From contig CAUYUJ010020168.1 in assembly GCA_963575745.1 (NCBI GenBank), positions 1 to 64,000 of the forward strand: a stretch of 64,000 nucleotides of DNA, in the 5' to 3' direction. A model generated the notes under the pieces. It did not search any database. It was given only the letters and a program-made list of their open reading frames with translations, and had not been told where the DNA came from. The translations under genes were made by a program, and so were the position numbers. This DNA comes from Prorocentrum cordatum. Taxonomy: Eukaryota > Sar > Dinophyceae > Prorocentrales > Prorocentraceae. Within the stretch, counting starts at the first letter, position 1. Every line of letters begins with the position of its first letter. Positions 63,701 through 64,000 of the stretch are shown here, piece by piece.

Positions 63701-64000
63701 AGGAAGGAGAGGGAAAAATAAGAAGTGAGAAGTGAACGGAGAGTGGAAGGGAAAAGTATGAGAAGCATGAGTAGTGAGGGAGGAAGGAGGGAGGGAGGAA
63801 ACTGGTGAGAAAACGCTCCGAAAACGACCCGTTCGATTTTGAATAAATCCCTTTCGATCGCCGCAACTGCGGTTTTGTTGCCCCGCTGGGCCTCAAGGGG
63901 TCGAAACTGACGAAACAAACCTCGCCGATCCTTCCTCGAACCACTCCTCCTCCTCCTCTTTGTCCTCCTCCTCTTTCCCCCCTTGGGCACGGCGTGCCGG
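63701..64000. other. Unassigned right edge
   Basis: A purine-rich run (63680-63810), then mixed sequence with the last CCGCAACTGCGG at 63861. The minus strand reads QRGNKTAVAAIERDLFKIER, possibly coding, but too little is visible to call a gene. Confidence 0.3.

Larger units (their letters stand above)
47777..63872. repeat. Region of highly iterated near-palindrome CCGCNACTGCGG
   Basis: About 60-70 copies, most commonly CCGCAACTGCGG, with CCGCGACTGCGG, CCGCCACTGCGG, CCGCTACTGCGG and CCGCAGCTGCGG variants. Good copies are near 48247, 49084, 49271, 49687, 49719, 50127, 50480, 50601, 51321, 51749, 52090, 52845, 53867, 53960, 54473, 55199, 58080, 58515, 60223, 60651, 61789, 61880, 61922, 62518, 62711 and 63861. 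Where the centre is AC, the written orientation is nearly always the same: no CCGCAGTTGCGG was noticed on the plus strand. The right half ACTGCGG is best conserved. The copies lie both between and inside coding segments. Confidence 0.92.

Overview
The window looks like a stretch of dinoflagellate nuclear genome: visibly GC-rich, packed with simple repeats, and thin in intact genes. The strongest evidence is the dinoflagellate trans-spliced leader (SL), present as DNA. One perfect 22-nt copy lies on the minus strand at 439-460, a two-mismatch copy at 40950-40971, and a degenerate tandem cluster at 5320-5372. The transposon proteins also match types common in dinoflagellates (Ty1/copia-like polyprotein, Tc1/mariner-like and pogo/Tigger-like transposases, an SF3-like ATPase). 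I cannot name the species from sequence alone.

Layout. 1-0.46 kb: start of a RanBP2-type zinc-finger ORF (minus strand, running off the window) behind a relict SL. 0.6-14 kb: a mosaic of minisatellites. Family A (77-93 bp units) appears as a 10-unit array at 1.28-2.13 kb and, inverted, at 6.9, 8.5 and 9.8 kb. Family B (about 151 bp) lies at 10.3, 11.95 and, inverted, 13.2 kb. There are also 10-bp CCAAGATGGC-like repeats and a 91-nt poly-T run. 14.07-19.23 kb: a segment flanked by two direct repeats of about 730 bp, each ending in a 239-bp element with perfect 25-bp inverted ends; inside are a decayed Tc1/mariner transposase and a frameshifted SF3-like ATPase. 19.23-22.86 kb: a broken copia-type polyprotein (integrase, reverse transcriptase, RNase H), followed by a clean 207-residue ORF. 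23.5-40 kb: mostly microsatellites, dispersed repeats, an 83-bp satellite, one larger ORF (30.2-31.2 kb), one copy of a small inverted-repeat element, and a second family-A array of about 19 units (38.4-39.85 kb). 40.1-44.5 kb: a 256-residue minus-strand ORF behind a relict SL, then scattered minus-strand exons that look like RAD23 (UBA1 and XPC-binding domains). 45.8-46.5 kb: two more copies of the inverted-repeat element.

47.8-63.9 kb is the most unusual part. About 60-70 copies of a 12-bp near-palindrome, CCGCNACTGCGG (mostly CCGCAACTGCGG), are scattered over 16 kb; I found essentially none in the preceding 47 kb. The same region carries a one-directional series of damaged minus-strand coding segments. 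In transcription order these are several unknown proteins (63.3 to 53 kb), a DDE (pogo/Tigger-like) transposase (52.9-50.3 kb) and an endonuclease/exonuclease/phosphatase-fold nuclease (49.8-48.4 kb). The motif is read through in all three frames (PQLR, RSCG, AVA), and near it some reading frames shift or meet a stop. I suggest a large mobile element or element-derived gene array colonised by a highly iterated palindrome.

Few genes here look intact. Most named proteins are pseudogenes with frameshifts or stops, and function is stated only where motifs are visible. I see no tRNA, rRNA gene, CRISPR array or recognisable promoter.
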